Assembly: GCA_937895345.1 (NCBI GenBank)
Contig: CALAWP010000102.1
Coordinates: 1-39,775, forward strand
Direction of reading: 5' to 3'
DNA from: an uncultured Paenibacillus sp.
GTDB lineage: Bacteria; Bacillota; Bacilli; Paenibacillales; Paenibacillaceae
Length of the DNA stretch: 39,775 nucleotides
Position numbers and translations under genes: made by a program. Under the pieces are notes generated by a model. It was given only the letters and a program-made list of their open reading frames with translations. It was not told the DNA's origin and ran no database searches. This document shows positions 7,322 to 16,058 of the stretch, in pieces. Numbering within the stretch: position 1 is the first letter of the stretch; every line of letters starts with the position of its first letter.

Positions 7322-8605
7322 TCATTCCGCTTCGACGATAGCCCAGAACGCCGGCTTCGCCTGCAAATACCGGTCGAACGGCAGGGGCGCCTCCGTACGC
7401 GTTACCGGAAAGCTGCTCAGCCACGTATGGTCGTCCGATATTCCCCAAAAGACGACGCCGCCGATGAGCTCCTTGTTCGCCTTGAACGCCTCGAACAGCT
7501 CGCGGTATCGATCCGCTTGCTTGCGAAGCACATCGTCCGGAATGGACTCGCCGAAGTCGCTGCGGTCGTTCCAGGCATACAGGCTCATGTCCAGCTCCGT
7601 CACCAAATTGTCGAGCCCGAGCTCGCCAAACTTTCTCATCGACTCCATGATGCTGGGGACCGGAGGCCAATGGAGGCTGATATGCGTCTGATGGCCGACG
7701 CCGTCGATCGGCACGCCCTTATCCAGCATGCTCTTGACCAGCTCGTACAACCGGTCTCGCTTCACCGGGTCGTCCGTGCCGTAGTCGTTGATATACAGCT
7801 TCATATCGGGTCCGCCCGCTTCGCGCGCGGCGCGGAATGCGGTTTCAATATAATCGGTTCCCGTAATCTTGTACCAGTCGCTCGCTCGCATGCCGTCCGG
7901 GTCGCCCGGTTCTATTACTTCGTTCACCACATCCCAGGACGCGATATCGTCCTTGTATCGCTCGACGATCGTGCGGACATGCCGGTCGAGCCTTTCCAGC
8001 AACAGCTTTTTGTTCGCCTCGCGCTTCGACGCGTCCGTCTCGTCCGCCATCGGTTTGCCTTCCTCGTCCATAAAAAACCAGGCCGGCGTCTGATTGTGCC
8101 AGACCAGCGTATGAAACCGGAGCTCCATGCCGTTCGCTCTTGCATATTCGACGATCCGGTCCGCTTGCTCCCAGACGAACCGGCCTTCCGAAGGCTGTAG
8201 CGAAGCCGGCTTCATCGCATTTTCGGCTACCAGCATATTCACATGCTTGTTTAGCAGATCGGCCTTCAGCCCTTCGGTCTGATGCGGTTCGATGGCCGCT
8301 CCGATCGGAAAGTACTCCGCGTAAACCTCCGCCATCGACGGAATATCGGTCTGCACCGACGGTTCCGGCGGAGCCGCTGACGGCTGGCCGCCGGCCTCGC
8401 CTGCAGGATCGGAAGGAGAAGGCTCATCCCCATTCCGGCCGTCTTGGCCGTTAGAATCGCCTTCTGCCGCCGGTGCTTCCGTCGAGACGACAGCGATTTC
8501 CATCGATTCCGGACGTTCAGGCCGGCTCAGGACCATGATCGCGATGACGAGCGCCGCAACCACCGCCGTGGCGAAGAGTAATTTGGATTGACCTGATGAA
8601 ATCAA
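7322..8605 (-). CDS. Endo-1,4-beta-xylanase, GH10, membrane-anchored
   Basis: A 427-residue protein. Residues 9-27 form one hydrophobic membrane segment with no lipobox and no clear cleavage site. A Pro/Ser/Glu/Gly-rich flexible linker follows (about 30-88), then a complete GH10 domain (90-427). The acid/base is E229 in WDVVNEV and the nucleophile is E337 in VTELDM. The layout places a xylanase on the outer face of the membrane, where it would shorten xylan before uptake. The start is a TTG at 8605, eight bases after GGAGAAGGGCGG; no ATG fits. It sits directly behind permease pair B. The cytoplasmic GH10 that follows is a distinct paralogue, so the two act on either side of the membrane. Confidence 0.92.
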   Translation of the reverse strand: MISSGQSKLLFATAVVAALVIAIMVLSRPERPESMEIAVVSTEAPAAEGDSNGQDGRNGDEPSPSDPAGEAGGQPSAAPPEPSVQTDIPSMAEVYAEYFPIGAAIEPHQTEGLKADLLNKHVNMLVAENAMKPASLQPSEGRFVWEQADRIVEYARANGMELRFHTLVWHNQTPAWFFMDEEGKPMADETDASKREANKKLLLERLDRHVRTIVERYKDDIASWDVVNEVIEPGDPDGMRASDWYKITGTDYIETAFRAAREAGGPDMKLYINDYGTDDPVKRDRLYELVKSMLDKGVPIDGVGHQTHISLHWPPVPSIMESMRKFGELGLDNLVTELDMSLYAWNDRSDFGESIPDDVLRKQADRYRELFEAFKANKELIGGVVFWGISDDHTWLSSFPVTRTEAPLPFDRYLQAKPAFWAIVEAE

Positions 8606-8650
8606 TAGACTAACCGCCCTTCTCCCTGTTTTCTATCAGCATAACACGAT

Positions 8651-9598
8651 CTAACCGACGATGCCCGTCCTTTCGATGCTTTCGACAAAGTAGCGCTGGA
8701 CGAACAAATAGATGACAATCAGCGGCAATATAGCCATCAGGATTCCCGTATCCTGCACCATGCTCAAATAAAACGGATCGGCTTTGGAATTGACGCCGTC
8801 CTGCAGCTGCACGGACAAATTGTGGGGCAACGAGGCCAATTGGGTCGACATCACTTTGCTGGACGTTAAATAAGTCGTCGTAAAAAAGCTGTCGTTCCAC
8901 TGCCAGACGAACGAGAACAGCGTAACCGTCACGATGGACGGCACCGCGTTCGGCAGCATTATGCGGGCGAACGTCGTTCCAATGCCGGCGCCGTCGATAT
9001 AAGCCGCTTCCTCCACTTCCTTCGGAATCCCTCGAAAGAACTGCCGGAAAATAAAAATGTAGAGACCGGCCTTCAAGGAATTGGCAGTCAGGGAGGTCAG
9101 AATGAACGGCCAATACGTATTCAGCAAATTGAGCGGTTTTCCGGTCAGCAGCGGAATAATGCCCATAAGCGTAAAGTCTTTCAAATTGAGATAGATCGGA
9201 ATGAGAATCGTCGTTGGCGGAACCAGAATCGTCAGAATGACTCCCGCAAACAAGATTCCGCTCCCCTTAAACTTCAAGCGCGCAAACCCGTAGCCGGCCA
9301 ACGCGCAGGATGCCGCCGTCAGAACGGTCGTCATGCTCGACAGGGCGAACGTATTCCCGAGCGTTGTCCAATAATCCATAATGTTAATGACCTGCATAAA
9401 GTTGTCCCAGGAATAATGCTCGGGAATCCATACGACGATCGGCGAATACAGATCTTTTTTGTCCTTGATGGCCGTCGATATTTTTTGCAGAATCGGATAC
9501 AAAATGACGAACGATAATCCGATGATCAGCGTCAGCCGAACGAACGACCACAGCCACCGCTTCCAGCTTTCGAGCGACAACAGGCGAGCCAGCGTCAT
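8651..9598 (-). CDS. Sugar ABC transporter permease, MalG-type (pair B)
   Basis: A 315-residue inner-membrane protein with about six transmembrane helices. The cytoplasmic EAA loop that docks the ATPase reads EEAAYIDGAGIGTTFARIMLPN near residues 200-222. This places it in the carbohydrate uptake transporter 1 (MalG/LplC-like) family. It pairs with the MalF-type permease at 9616-10530, 17 bases upstream. There is no ATPase gene in the window, so energy probably comes from a shared MsmX-type ATPase encoded elsewhere. The segment between helices 3 and 4 is longer than in MalG, with a periplasmic-side insertion around residues 125-160. The substrate is inferred to be xylo-oligosaccharide or a relative from the neighbouring hydrolases. 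Confidence 0.9.
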   Translation of the reverse strand: MTLARLLSLESWKRWLWSFVRLTLIIGLSFVILYPILQKISTAIKDKKDLYSPIVVWIPEHYSWDNFMQVINIMDYWTTLGNTFALSSMTTVLTAASCALAGYGFARLKFKGSGILFAGVILTILVPPTTILIPIYLNLKDFTLMGIIPLLTGKPLNLLNTYWPFILTSLTANSLKAGLYIFIFRQFFRGIPKEVEEAAYIDGAGIGTTFARIMLPNAVPSIVTVTLFSFVWQWNDSFFTTTYLTSSKVMSTQLASLPHNLSVQLQDGVNSKADPFYLSMVQDTGILMAILPLIVIYLFVQRYFVESIERTGIVG

Positions 9599-9615
9599 AG
9601 ACGTTTACCTTCCTT

Positions 9616-10530
9616 CTAGTCGTAGTAAAATACTCTCTTCGATATGAAATAGGTACTGATCGCCAAGATGACGGCGATTGCCAAAAAATAGATCCATGCC
9701 ATCGCGGAGCTGAGCCCGAAGTTGAACTGCGTAAAGCCGGTTTCGCGGATCAGATCGGTCAGCGCGTTGCGCGAGAAGGAATCGATAATCGTATAGATGA
9801 CGTTTACCAAAATAAGCGGGCTGACCATCGGGAACGTAATTTTCCAGAACGCCTCGTAGCCGGTCGCGCCTTCCATCTTGGCCGCTTCATACAGCTGCGG
9901 CGATATCGTCTGGATGCCTGCCAAAAATATGAGAATCTGCACGCCCGACTGACTGACGATCTGGTAAATACGGTCTACCGCGCCCGTCAAATAATTGACG
10001 ACCGTTTCGCTGACGCCCGCCTCAAGCATCATATATTCCAGCTCGAAGCTGCCCAAAGCGTTCAGCGCCCCCGAACCCGCGTTCTGATCGTTGACCGCCT
10101 GGATGAGACTGGTGCTCTCCAGCGTCATAATGATACCCGAAGCCAATATGACCGGCAAAAAAAAGATCGATCTCGCCACGGCCCGGCCGAAAAACTTCTG
10201 GTTCAGCAGCACGGCCAGAAACAAGCTGAAGATGACGATAATCGGCACGTTGACGACCATATTGACAATAGACTCCGTCAATACGCGGTTAAAGCTGGTG
10301 TTGACCGTCAATGCCTCCAAATAATTCGCAAAGCCGATAAATTCAATCGTCATGCCCTGCGCATTCGCGCTGATGGAGCTGAGGCTGTAACGCAAGGAAG
10401 ACAATAAAGGAATAAAAAAGAAGAAAACAAATCCCAGCAGCCAAGGCAGTACGTAAATAAAACCCCATAACGCCTTTTGCTGAGCGTATGTCCTTGGTTT
10501 CAAGCCTAGTTTCATCCAGGTTCTCATCAT
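9616..10530 (-). CDS. Sugar ABC transporter permease, MalF-type (pair B)
   Basis: A 304-residue inner-membrane protein with six predicted helices. The first is at about 22-47 and is rich in Phe. The EAA loop is YEAAKMEGATGYEAFWKITFPM near residues 215-235. An extra extracellular stretch of about 45 residues lies between helices 3 and 4, with several acidic residues, where ordinary MalF-type proteins of this size are shorter. Its ATG overlaps the stop codon of the DUF5696 gene (ATGA), so the two are probably translationally coupled. The partner permease follows after 17 bases. Tight linkage to DUF5696 suggests the two act as one functional unit. Confidence 0.9.
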   Translation of the reverse strand: MMRTWMKLGLKPRTYAQQKALWGFIYVLPWLLGFVFFFFIPLLSSLRYSLSSISANAQGMTIEFIGFANYLEALTVNTSFNRVLTESIVNMVVNVPIIVIFSLFLAVLLNQKFFGRAVARSIFFLPVILASGIIMTLESTSLIQAVNDQNAGSGALNALGSFELEYMMLEAGVSETVVNYLTGAVDRIYQIVSQSGVQILIFLAGIQTISPQLYEAAKMEGATGYEAFWKITFPMVSPLILVNVIYTIIDSFSRNALTDLIRETGFTQFNFGLSSAMAWIYFLAIAVILAISTYFISKRVFYYD

Positions 10531-13067
10531 TGTTCACCGCCCGTTATATAGCTCTCGGCTTCCACCGTTCGGCCTTCGGCCGTTACGCTCTCATCGCCGT
10601 AGTTGACGATGACATAAATGCCGTTGCCGTAGACGGTCTTGTACACGCCTTCGCCCAGCTTCTCGTGCGATACGATCGGCTCTCCCTGGACGCGCTTCAG
10701 CACCTCGTTCACTTGCCCATAGATGGCGGCCGCTTTGTCGAGCCATAATTCATAGTTGACGGCATACAGCTGATGGAACTCCGTATCCTTCACCTTATGG
10801 TTCGGCTCGTAAATCCACTCGAAGTAGACGCCCGATCCGTACTCCAGACATTTCAGAATATAGGGATGGACATCGGTGAACGTCGACAGATTGTACGGCT
10901 GTCCCGTATAACGGATAAAGCCGCGGACGACCATCTGATAAAACGGGATTTCTTCGTCCTCGATCTTGAAGCCGCTGCTCGCCATCGGCGCATTCGTAAT
11001 ATCCGTCAACACCGGCAGCGCATACGCGTTCCCGCCGTCGGCCATCATCGTCAGACTCGCTTCCCGAATCAGATTGAGCGCCTCTACGGAGAGTTCTTCG
11101 GACTCCGTCCGGTCGATCTGGCTGCGCTCCCGGTAGTCGCTGTTCAGCTGATCGGCCAGATCGCTCAAGGAGATGCCGTCCACCCCCAGCTTCGCATAAT
11201 CCTTCAGCATCGCTTCCGTATAGCCGCCGACGAGCCTCGGTGATACGATGTACGACGGCGACCGTCCGGTATCGCGCCGGTTTAACGCCAGATCCAGCGG
11301 ATATACCGTCGCCGGCACCCTTCTTAACGTTCTCGCCGCTTCCTTCTTTTCGTCGAAGCCTTTGCCGGTTTTGGCCGTGAGCAGCGCAACGTCGGGATAG
11401 AAACCGATGCCCTGCTCCTTCGCATAACGGGCAAAGTCCCGCATGCCCTTGCTTCCGCCGACCGCGCCGTCTACCTTGATGTCATCCGGCACTCGATGAT
11501 CCAAACCGCCGTTGAACCAGCCGGCGTATTTCAGCTTGATCTGCCGGATCTCGCGTTCCTGAAGCCGTTCGACAACGGTCTTGGCCTGCTCGAAGGTCGT
11601 CAACGGTTCAAGCGCGCGATACGGAATGCCCGCCGCATGTTTTTTCTTGGAGATGCTCCCGATCAGCTGCAAATAAAACGGCGTTTCTTCCAGCTTCTGT
11701 TCCGGCGCCTGCGGGAGTCCGCCGCGCTCCAGCAAATATTGCTGATAATAGTGCGCCATACCTGAATAGGACGCCGCTTCGCCGCTTAGAAACGCGTACC
11801 GGACTTTAAAGTCCGATTTCATCGGCTGCTCCTGAAACATCGGAAGCGACCGCTGCTGTTCGTTCGCCGCCAGCGTCACATCGCCTTTATTGACGACATA
11901 AAAGGTCGGGTACACGTAGTTGTAGCTGTTCAGCCTGCCGCTTACATCCGCGTTGATCGTCGCGGCCGCCGCCCCTTCTTCGATGATGCCGAGCATAGCC
12001 CCCGTTTCCCGGATCAATCCGAATACGGGAAGCCGGACCGTCTGTTCCCTCGCGGCATCCTCCGTCCGGTTCATCGTCATATCCGTCCCGTAAACGGCTT
12101 GCTGATAGGCAGGATATCTCGTTTTGCCGTTGTTAAAGTGAATCAGCGCGCCGGAGCCGTCCGGGACGAAGATCGATCCTTCCGCTTCGGGTCCGCCCGC
12201 TCCAAAAAAGCTTAAAAGCGAAATTTGATTGACCGGATACGTCTCGGGATAATCGATGTCCGCCGTCGGAATTTTCGCGACAAAGCTGTCGCCGTCCAGC
12301 GTATATTCGACCGAGGCCCGGAATATGCGCGGCTCGGGCTTCGTTTGGCTGATCCCGTGCTCTTCGGCATCCTTCAGCAAATCCTCTTCCGTATAGCCGG
12401 CGTCCTCGAACGCCTTCAGCGCCCGCTCCAGCTGAAGCCCCTGCATGGCGCTGTCGTTTCTTTCGTAAACCGATTGATCCTTGTTTGCCTTGTAAGCAAT
12501 CAGCAATGCGCGTTGTCCCGTCTTATCCATCTTGCCGGACAGCTCTTCAAACCGCGCCTTGCTGAGCATCTTCGGCAAATCTTCGGCCGATTTTTTGGCG
12601 GTTCCGAATTGGTACGTCGCTTTGACGCCGTTCGGAATCGGATCGAATCGGATTTGCTCAAAGACGACGCTGTCCGAATGCGAGTTAATCGAATTGAGCT
12701 GGCCGAAGCTGTTGTAAAAGTCGATTTTTAATTGAGAGGAAAGCAAATCCTTGTTCACTCCGGACGCAATCGGATCGTCCTCCCTCTCCGGCGGATTGCT
12801 GTGCCATATTTCACCGCTTGGCTTGTGCACAATGGCGATGGCTCCCGTCCCGTCATCGACAAACAATCGCAGCTGGTCGCTTTCGGCAACTCCTTTCATG
12901 CCGGCAACGCGGGAATCGGAGAAGGACGCTTGAAGCGGCGCCCCTTGCTCGAAAGCCGCTGCCGCTTGCCCGCCAGTCTCGTCCGGGCGGACGGATTCGG
13001 AGCAGCCCGCAGCCATCATTCCGGTTGCCAAAAGTACCGTCAGCAGCGCTTTTCTGGTCTTGTTCAT
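10527..13067 (-). CDS. DUF5696 lipoprotein, possible TIM-barrel glycosidase
   Basis: An 846-residue exported protein. The signal peptide ends in MAAGC with the lipid-accepting cysteine at 22, so it should be tethered outside the membrane. Residues 60-450 look like beta-rich domains. Residues 460-750 alternate predicted strands and helices in a barrel-like order, with acidic residues at strand ends: D559 in FYPDVALL, D636 in ISLSDLAD and D689 in VLTDITNAP. That layout is reminiscent of retaining glycosidases, but no family could be assigned. DUF5696 has no established function. The ribosome binding site is AAGGAG before the ATG. The stop overlaps the next permease start by four bases. It follows the Yip1 gene after a 15-base gap. 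Confidence 0.82.
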   Translation of the reverse strand: MNKTRKALLTVLLATGMMAAGCSESVRPDETGGQAAAAFEQGAPLQASFSDSRVAGMKGVAESDQLRLFVDDGTGAIAIVHKPSGEIWHSNPPEREDDPIASGVNKDLLSSQLKIDFYNSFGQLNSINSHSDSVVFEQIRFDPIPNGVKATYQFGTAKKSAEDLPKMLSKARFEELSGKMDKTGQRALLIAYKANKDQSVYERNDSAMQGLQLERALKAFEDAGYTEEDLLKDAEEHGISQTKPEPRIFRASVEYTLDGDSFVAKIPTADIDYPETYPVNQISLLSFFGAGGPEAEGSIFVPDGSGALIHFNNGKTRYPAYQQAVYGTDMTMNRTEDAAREQTVRLPVFGLIRETGAMLGIIEEGAAAATINADVSGRLNSYNYVYPTFYVVNKGDVTLAANEQQRSLPMFQEQPMKSDFKVRYAFLSGEAASYSGMAHYYQQYLLERGGLPQAPEQKLEETPFYLQLIGSISKKKHAAGIPYRALEPLTTFEQAKTVVERLQEREIRQIKLKYAGWFNGGLDHRVPDDIKVDGAVGGSKGMRDFARYAKEQGIGFYPDVALLTAKTGKGFDEKKEAARTLRRVPATVYPLDLALNRRDTGRSPSYIVSPRLVGGYTEAMLKDYAKLGVDGISLSDLADQLNSDYRERSQIDRTESEELSVEALNLIREASLTMMADGGNAYALPVLTDITNAPMASSGFKIEDEEIPFYQMVVRGFIRYTGQPYNLSTFTDVHPYILKCLEYGSGVYFEWIYEPNHKVKDTEFHQLYAVNYELWLDKAAAIYGQVNEVLKRVQGEPIVSHEKLGEGVYKTVYGNGIYVIVNYGDESVTAEGRTVEAESYITGGEQ

Positions 13068-13082
13068 GCCGTTGCTCCTTCC

Positions 13083-13709
13083 CTAATTCCTCAACGCGAT
13101 TTCTTGATAAATGACCGATACGAATGCGATTAGCTGCTGAACCAAACTAAAGAACAACAGGCAAATAAAGGCCATAAACCCCATTGCCGCAACCGTCAGC
13201 ACAATCGTCGCAATCGTTTTGGACGGCGAATATTGATGAACGGTCATATTTCCGATAAACAACAGAAACAGAAACCATGCGAAGGCCAGACTGTTCGAGA
13301 AATAATAAAAGGCCGTCTCTTGCAGCGAGATCAGGTTGCTGAGCCATATCCACGGGAAGTTGATCAGGATAAGCGGTATAAGCGCAAAACAAGTCGAGGT
13401 GAAGATTTCGACAAACTTCCCTTCGCCGTCCATCAGCGTGGTGAGCGACCAGTTCGCCACGCACCAGAACAGCACCGGCACCACGACGTACACCACTTCC
13501 ATGAGGCTGTTCAGGTTGCCGGGATAGACGACATTGACCAGAAACCCGCTGTATTGACTGCTCAAAATATTCGTTAACGAAAGCAGAAACAAAATGATGA
13601 AAGCCAGCGCCAGGTTGACCTTTTTGCTGCGTTCGTATTTCAAATCCCAGTAGCCGTTAAACGGATGGACGATGAGATAAAAAGGGTATTTAATCAGCTC
13701 TCTGTTCAA
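13083..13709 (-). CDS. Yip1-family integral membrane protein
   Basis: A 208-residue protein with about five hydrophobic helices, at roughly 32-50, 65-85, 105-125, 138-155 and 165-198. The N-terminal stretch HPFNGYWDLKYERSKKVNLA is the conserved opening of bacterial Yip1-domain proteins of this kind. The function is unknown; eukaryotic Yip1 proteins take part in membrane trafficking, which says little here. The start is a TTG at 13709, eight bases after GAGGGT. It lies inside the 3' end of the NHL gene with a 20-base overlap, which indicates translational coupling. Being locked between the NHL and DUF5696 genes, it may scaffold or anchor them beside the permeases. Confidence 0.82.
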   Translation of the reverse strand: MNRELIKYPFYLIVHPFNGYWDLKYERSKKVNLALAFIILFLLSLTNILSSQYSGFLVNVVYPGNLNSLMEVVYVVVPVLFWCVANWSLTTLMDGEGKFVEIFTSTCFALIPLILINFPWIWLSNLISLQETAFYYFSNSLAFAWFLFLLFIGNMTVHQYSPSKTIATIVLTVAAMGFMAFICLLFFSLVQQLIAFVSVIYQEIALRN

Positions 13710-15165
13710 ATGGCACGACCCTCTTTCCCTTCTTCATTTTCCGGAGTTTGTTCCATGCTATTGCGCAGGCCGTCAGCACCAGCAGCACCGTCATGACGGT
13801 CGAGAAATGGTCCCGGAGCGATTCTTTGCGGAAGAGCAGAAACGCTTTCGAATAGTTTTTCAAATCCCAGCTCTGTTTGAAATGACGCATGGCTTCCTTA
13901 TACTCGCCTTGACGGAGCAGCGCCTTCCCAATGCCGGCGTAGGCGAATTCCAGATTTGCATTCATGTTGATCGTCTGCTTGTACAGCTCGTTCGCCTTTG
14001 CCTCTTCGCCCCGGTAATAGCTTCTGACGGCTTCATTGAGCGTCCGTCCGTATTCGGTCGTCTCGAACACCGTAATTTCGCCAAGCGCCTTATCCAGAAC
14101 AAGAAAATCGTCGCCGATCCGTTCAATGGCCGTCGGCGTGTTGAATTTGCCCAGCTGATTGCCCAGACCGCCGAAAATGTACATTAAATGACCGTCGCCG
14201 TTGTAGGTAAAGATCCGTCCCCGTTTGCTGTCCAGCACGGAATAGATTTCGCTGTCCGCCACATCGATGTCGATCAGTCTCGACGGACCTTCGGCAGAAC
14301 GGTAACGAACATCGCCCCCCGGACTGGAATACCCTTCTCTTCTTAAAATATCGTTGCCCTGCGCATTCAGCTTTTTGATGCTGTCGCCCCACTCGTCTCC
14401 GTTCGTCGCATAGATGAATCCTTCGTCGTTGATGTCCAGATTCGTAAATTCGGTTGGCGTAAACATGACCATTTGACTTCTCTGCGCCCGGGTGGACAGC
14501 ATCTTCCAGAAATATTCGACCGGATCGACGCGCACCCGGTTGGCGCCGATGAATGACGTGAACGCGCCTTCGGCGCTGAATTCCATAAATCCGTCGAATA
14601 CGCCGGTCGCCATGACATAGATTCGATTGGCCTTGTCCACGACAAGCCTGACCGGCTGAAACGAGAAATTTGACGGCAGCAATTCGGATTCCGGCGCTTC
14701 GACCACCTTCACGAGATTAAACCGTTCATCCAGATGGACGACGCGGTTATGACCGGTATCCGCAATATAAACGTGCTTCTCCTCCGTTACGAACAGGCCT
14801 TGCGGCTTCAGAAACGTGTCCTCTCCCCCGTCCCGGACAAACGAATCGATCGTTGCGGCCGTCTCTAGCCGGCGGTTCAGGATGACGATCCGGTTATTCC
14901 CCGAATCCGCAATATAGACATGCCCGTCGGAAGTGACATGCAGATCGGACGGCTCGCTGAAGGAGCCTGTTCCGAGACCGGACCCGTTAATCAATTTCGT
15001 CGCCTTATAGGCCGCCGGGGCGGAAACGGTCTCCCCCCAGAACGAATAATTGTAAGAGGATTCGCCGTCGGCGGCATAGACGGAGGCCGCTCCCATGTTA
15101 AGGCTCAACAGGCAGCAAAGCGCCGCGAGAAAGCCGATTTTCCATTTTTGTATCCTTGTCGACAT
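13690..15165 (-). CDS. NHL-repeat beta-propeller protein with TPR and C-terminal membrane anchor
   Basis: A 491-residue exported protein. A Sec signal peptide occupies residues 1-31 (ending SVYAA). NHL-type repeats fill about 60-370, with the characteristic VYIADSGNNRIV and VYIADTGHNRVV blades. A TPR-like helical pair (about 380-440, with LEFAYAGIGKALLRQGEYKEAMRHF split over two helices) follows, then one membrane helix (about 457-475) and a basic tail. The topology is therefore a propeller outside the cell held by a single C-terminal helix. NHL propellers bind proteins, RNA or sugars; none of the side chains seen suggests catalysis. The ATG is preceded by GGGAG. Its 3' end overlaps the Yip1 start. 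A scaffold or carbohydrate-recognition role is inference. Confidence 0.85.
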   Translation of the reverse strand: MSTRIQKWKIGFLAALCCLLSLNMGAASVYAADGESSYNYSFWGETVSAPAAYKATKLINGSGLGTGSFSEPSDLHVTSDGHVYIADSGNNRIVILNRRLETAATIDSFVRDGGEDTFLKPQGLFVTEEKHVYIADTGHNRVVHLDERFNLVKVVEAPESELLPSNFSFQPVRLVVDKANRIYVMATGVFDGFMEFSAEGAFTSFIGANRVRVDPVEYFWKMLSTRAQRSQMVMFTPTEFTNLDINDEGFIYATNGDEWGDSIKKLNAQGNDILRREGYSSPGGDVRYRSAEGPSRLIDIDVADSEIYSVLDSKRGRIFTYNGDGHLMYIFGGLGNQLGKFNTPTAIERIGDDFLVLDKALGEITVFETTEYGRTLNEAVRSYYRGEEAKANELYKQTINMNANLEFAYAGIGKALLRQGEYKEAMRHFKQSWDLKNYSKAFLLFRKESLRDHFSTVMTVLLVLTACAIAWNKLRKMKKGKRVVPFEQRAD

Positions 15166-15181
15166 GGTGCGAAGCTCCCTT

Positions 15182-16057
15182 CTAATCTTTCATCCCGGAA
15201 GTCGCCATCGTCTGCATGACGCTGCTTTGGGAAATGATGAAGAGCGTGATCGGAACGATCATCAGAATGAGCGCGACGGCCGCCCCGACGCCTGCCCGGG
15301 CGATGCCGCCGAGCGAAATTTGCTCCAGGGCGTAATTCAGCGTTTTTAAATTTTCGCTGTATATGAAGCTGCCGCCGTTCGTTCCCCACAGCGCGGGAAA
15401 TTGCAGGATCAACAGCGTCAGCCATGCGGGCTTCACGTTGGGCATGACGATGCTCCAATAAATGCGGTATTCGCTGGCCCCGTCGATCTTGGCCGCTTCC
15501 AGCAAGGCGTCCGGAATTTGCTCCATAAATTGCTTCATGAGAAACAGGCCCAAAGGAAAAGCCAATGCCGGCACGATAATCGACGCATGCGTATTGATCC
15601 AGCCGAGCCACGACATGACCATATAGTTCGGCGTCGCCGTAACATGCGGAGAAAACATAAGCGCAAGCACGACGATCGAAAAGAGCGATTTGGAGCCGAG
15701 AAACCTGTATTTCGCCAGCGGATAGGCCGCGGCGGATGCCAGCAAAATATGTCCGGCCGTCCCGGCCAGCGTAATGACCAGCGTATTGGCTAAATAACGC
15801 GAGAGCGGCACCCAGGAGTTGCCCATTAGGGCGACCAGATCGAAGAAATTGTCCAAGGTCGGGTTATGAACGAATATTCGCGGCGGAAACACGAACAATT
15901 CGTCCAGCGGCTTGAACGCATTATTGATGGCAAAGATTAACGGCAGCGCCATGAAAGCGCCGAACAGAGCCAACAGCGCAAACAGCATAAAACTGACGGC
16001 AAAGGAACGATTGAGTCTTCGCGGCGTTCGAAAGGCCGACAACGCTTTGATGACCAT
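15182..16057 (-). CDS. Sugar ABC transporter permease, MalG-type (pair A)
   Basis: A 291-residue six-helix permease. The ATPase-docking EAA loop reads LEAAKIDGASEYRIYWSIVMPN near residues 188-210. Length and layout are standard for MalG/LplC-like components. Only one base separates it from the stop of its MalF-type partner. The C-terminal third is unusual in having a long segment (WGTNGGSFIYSENLKTLNYALEQI) before the last helix, a feature shared with other permeases that take large oligosaccharides. It is the second MalG-type gene in the operon and is clearly diverged from the pair B copy, so this is not a recent tandem duplication. Confidence 0.9.
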   Translation of the reverse strand: MVIKALSAFRTPRRLNRSFAVSFMLFALLALFGAFMALPLIFAINNAFKPLDELFVFPPRIFVHNPTLDNFFDLVALMGNSWVPLSRYLANTLVITLAGTAGHILLASAAAYPLAKYRFLGSKSLFSIVVLALMFSPHVTATPNYMVMSWLGWINTHASIIVPALAFPLGLFLMKQFMEQIPDALLEAAKIDGASEYRIYWSIVMPNVKPAWLTLLILQFPALWGTNGGSFIYSENLKTLNYALEQISLGGIARAGVGAAVALILMIVPITLFIISQSSVMQTMATSGMKD

Positions 16058-16058
16058 C

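Noticed and set aside
6323..8200. A 625-codon open frame on the plus strand opposite the two GH10 genes
   Set aside because: It lies antisense to two clear GH10 enzymes with intact catalytic motifs, has no ribosome binding site and a composition rich in Arg, Val and His typical of antisense frames in GC-rich DNA.
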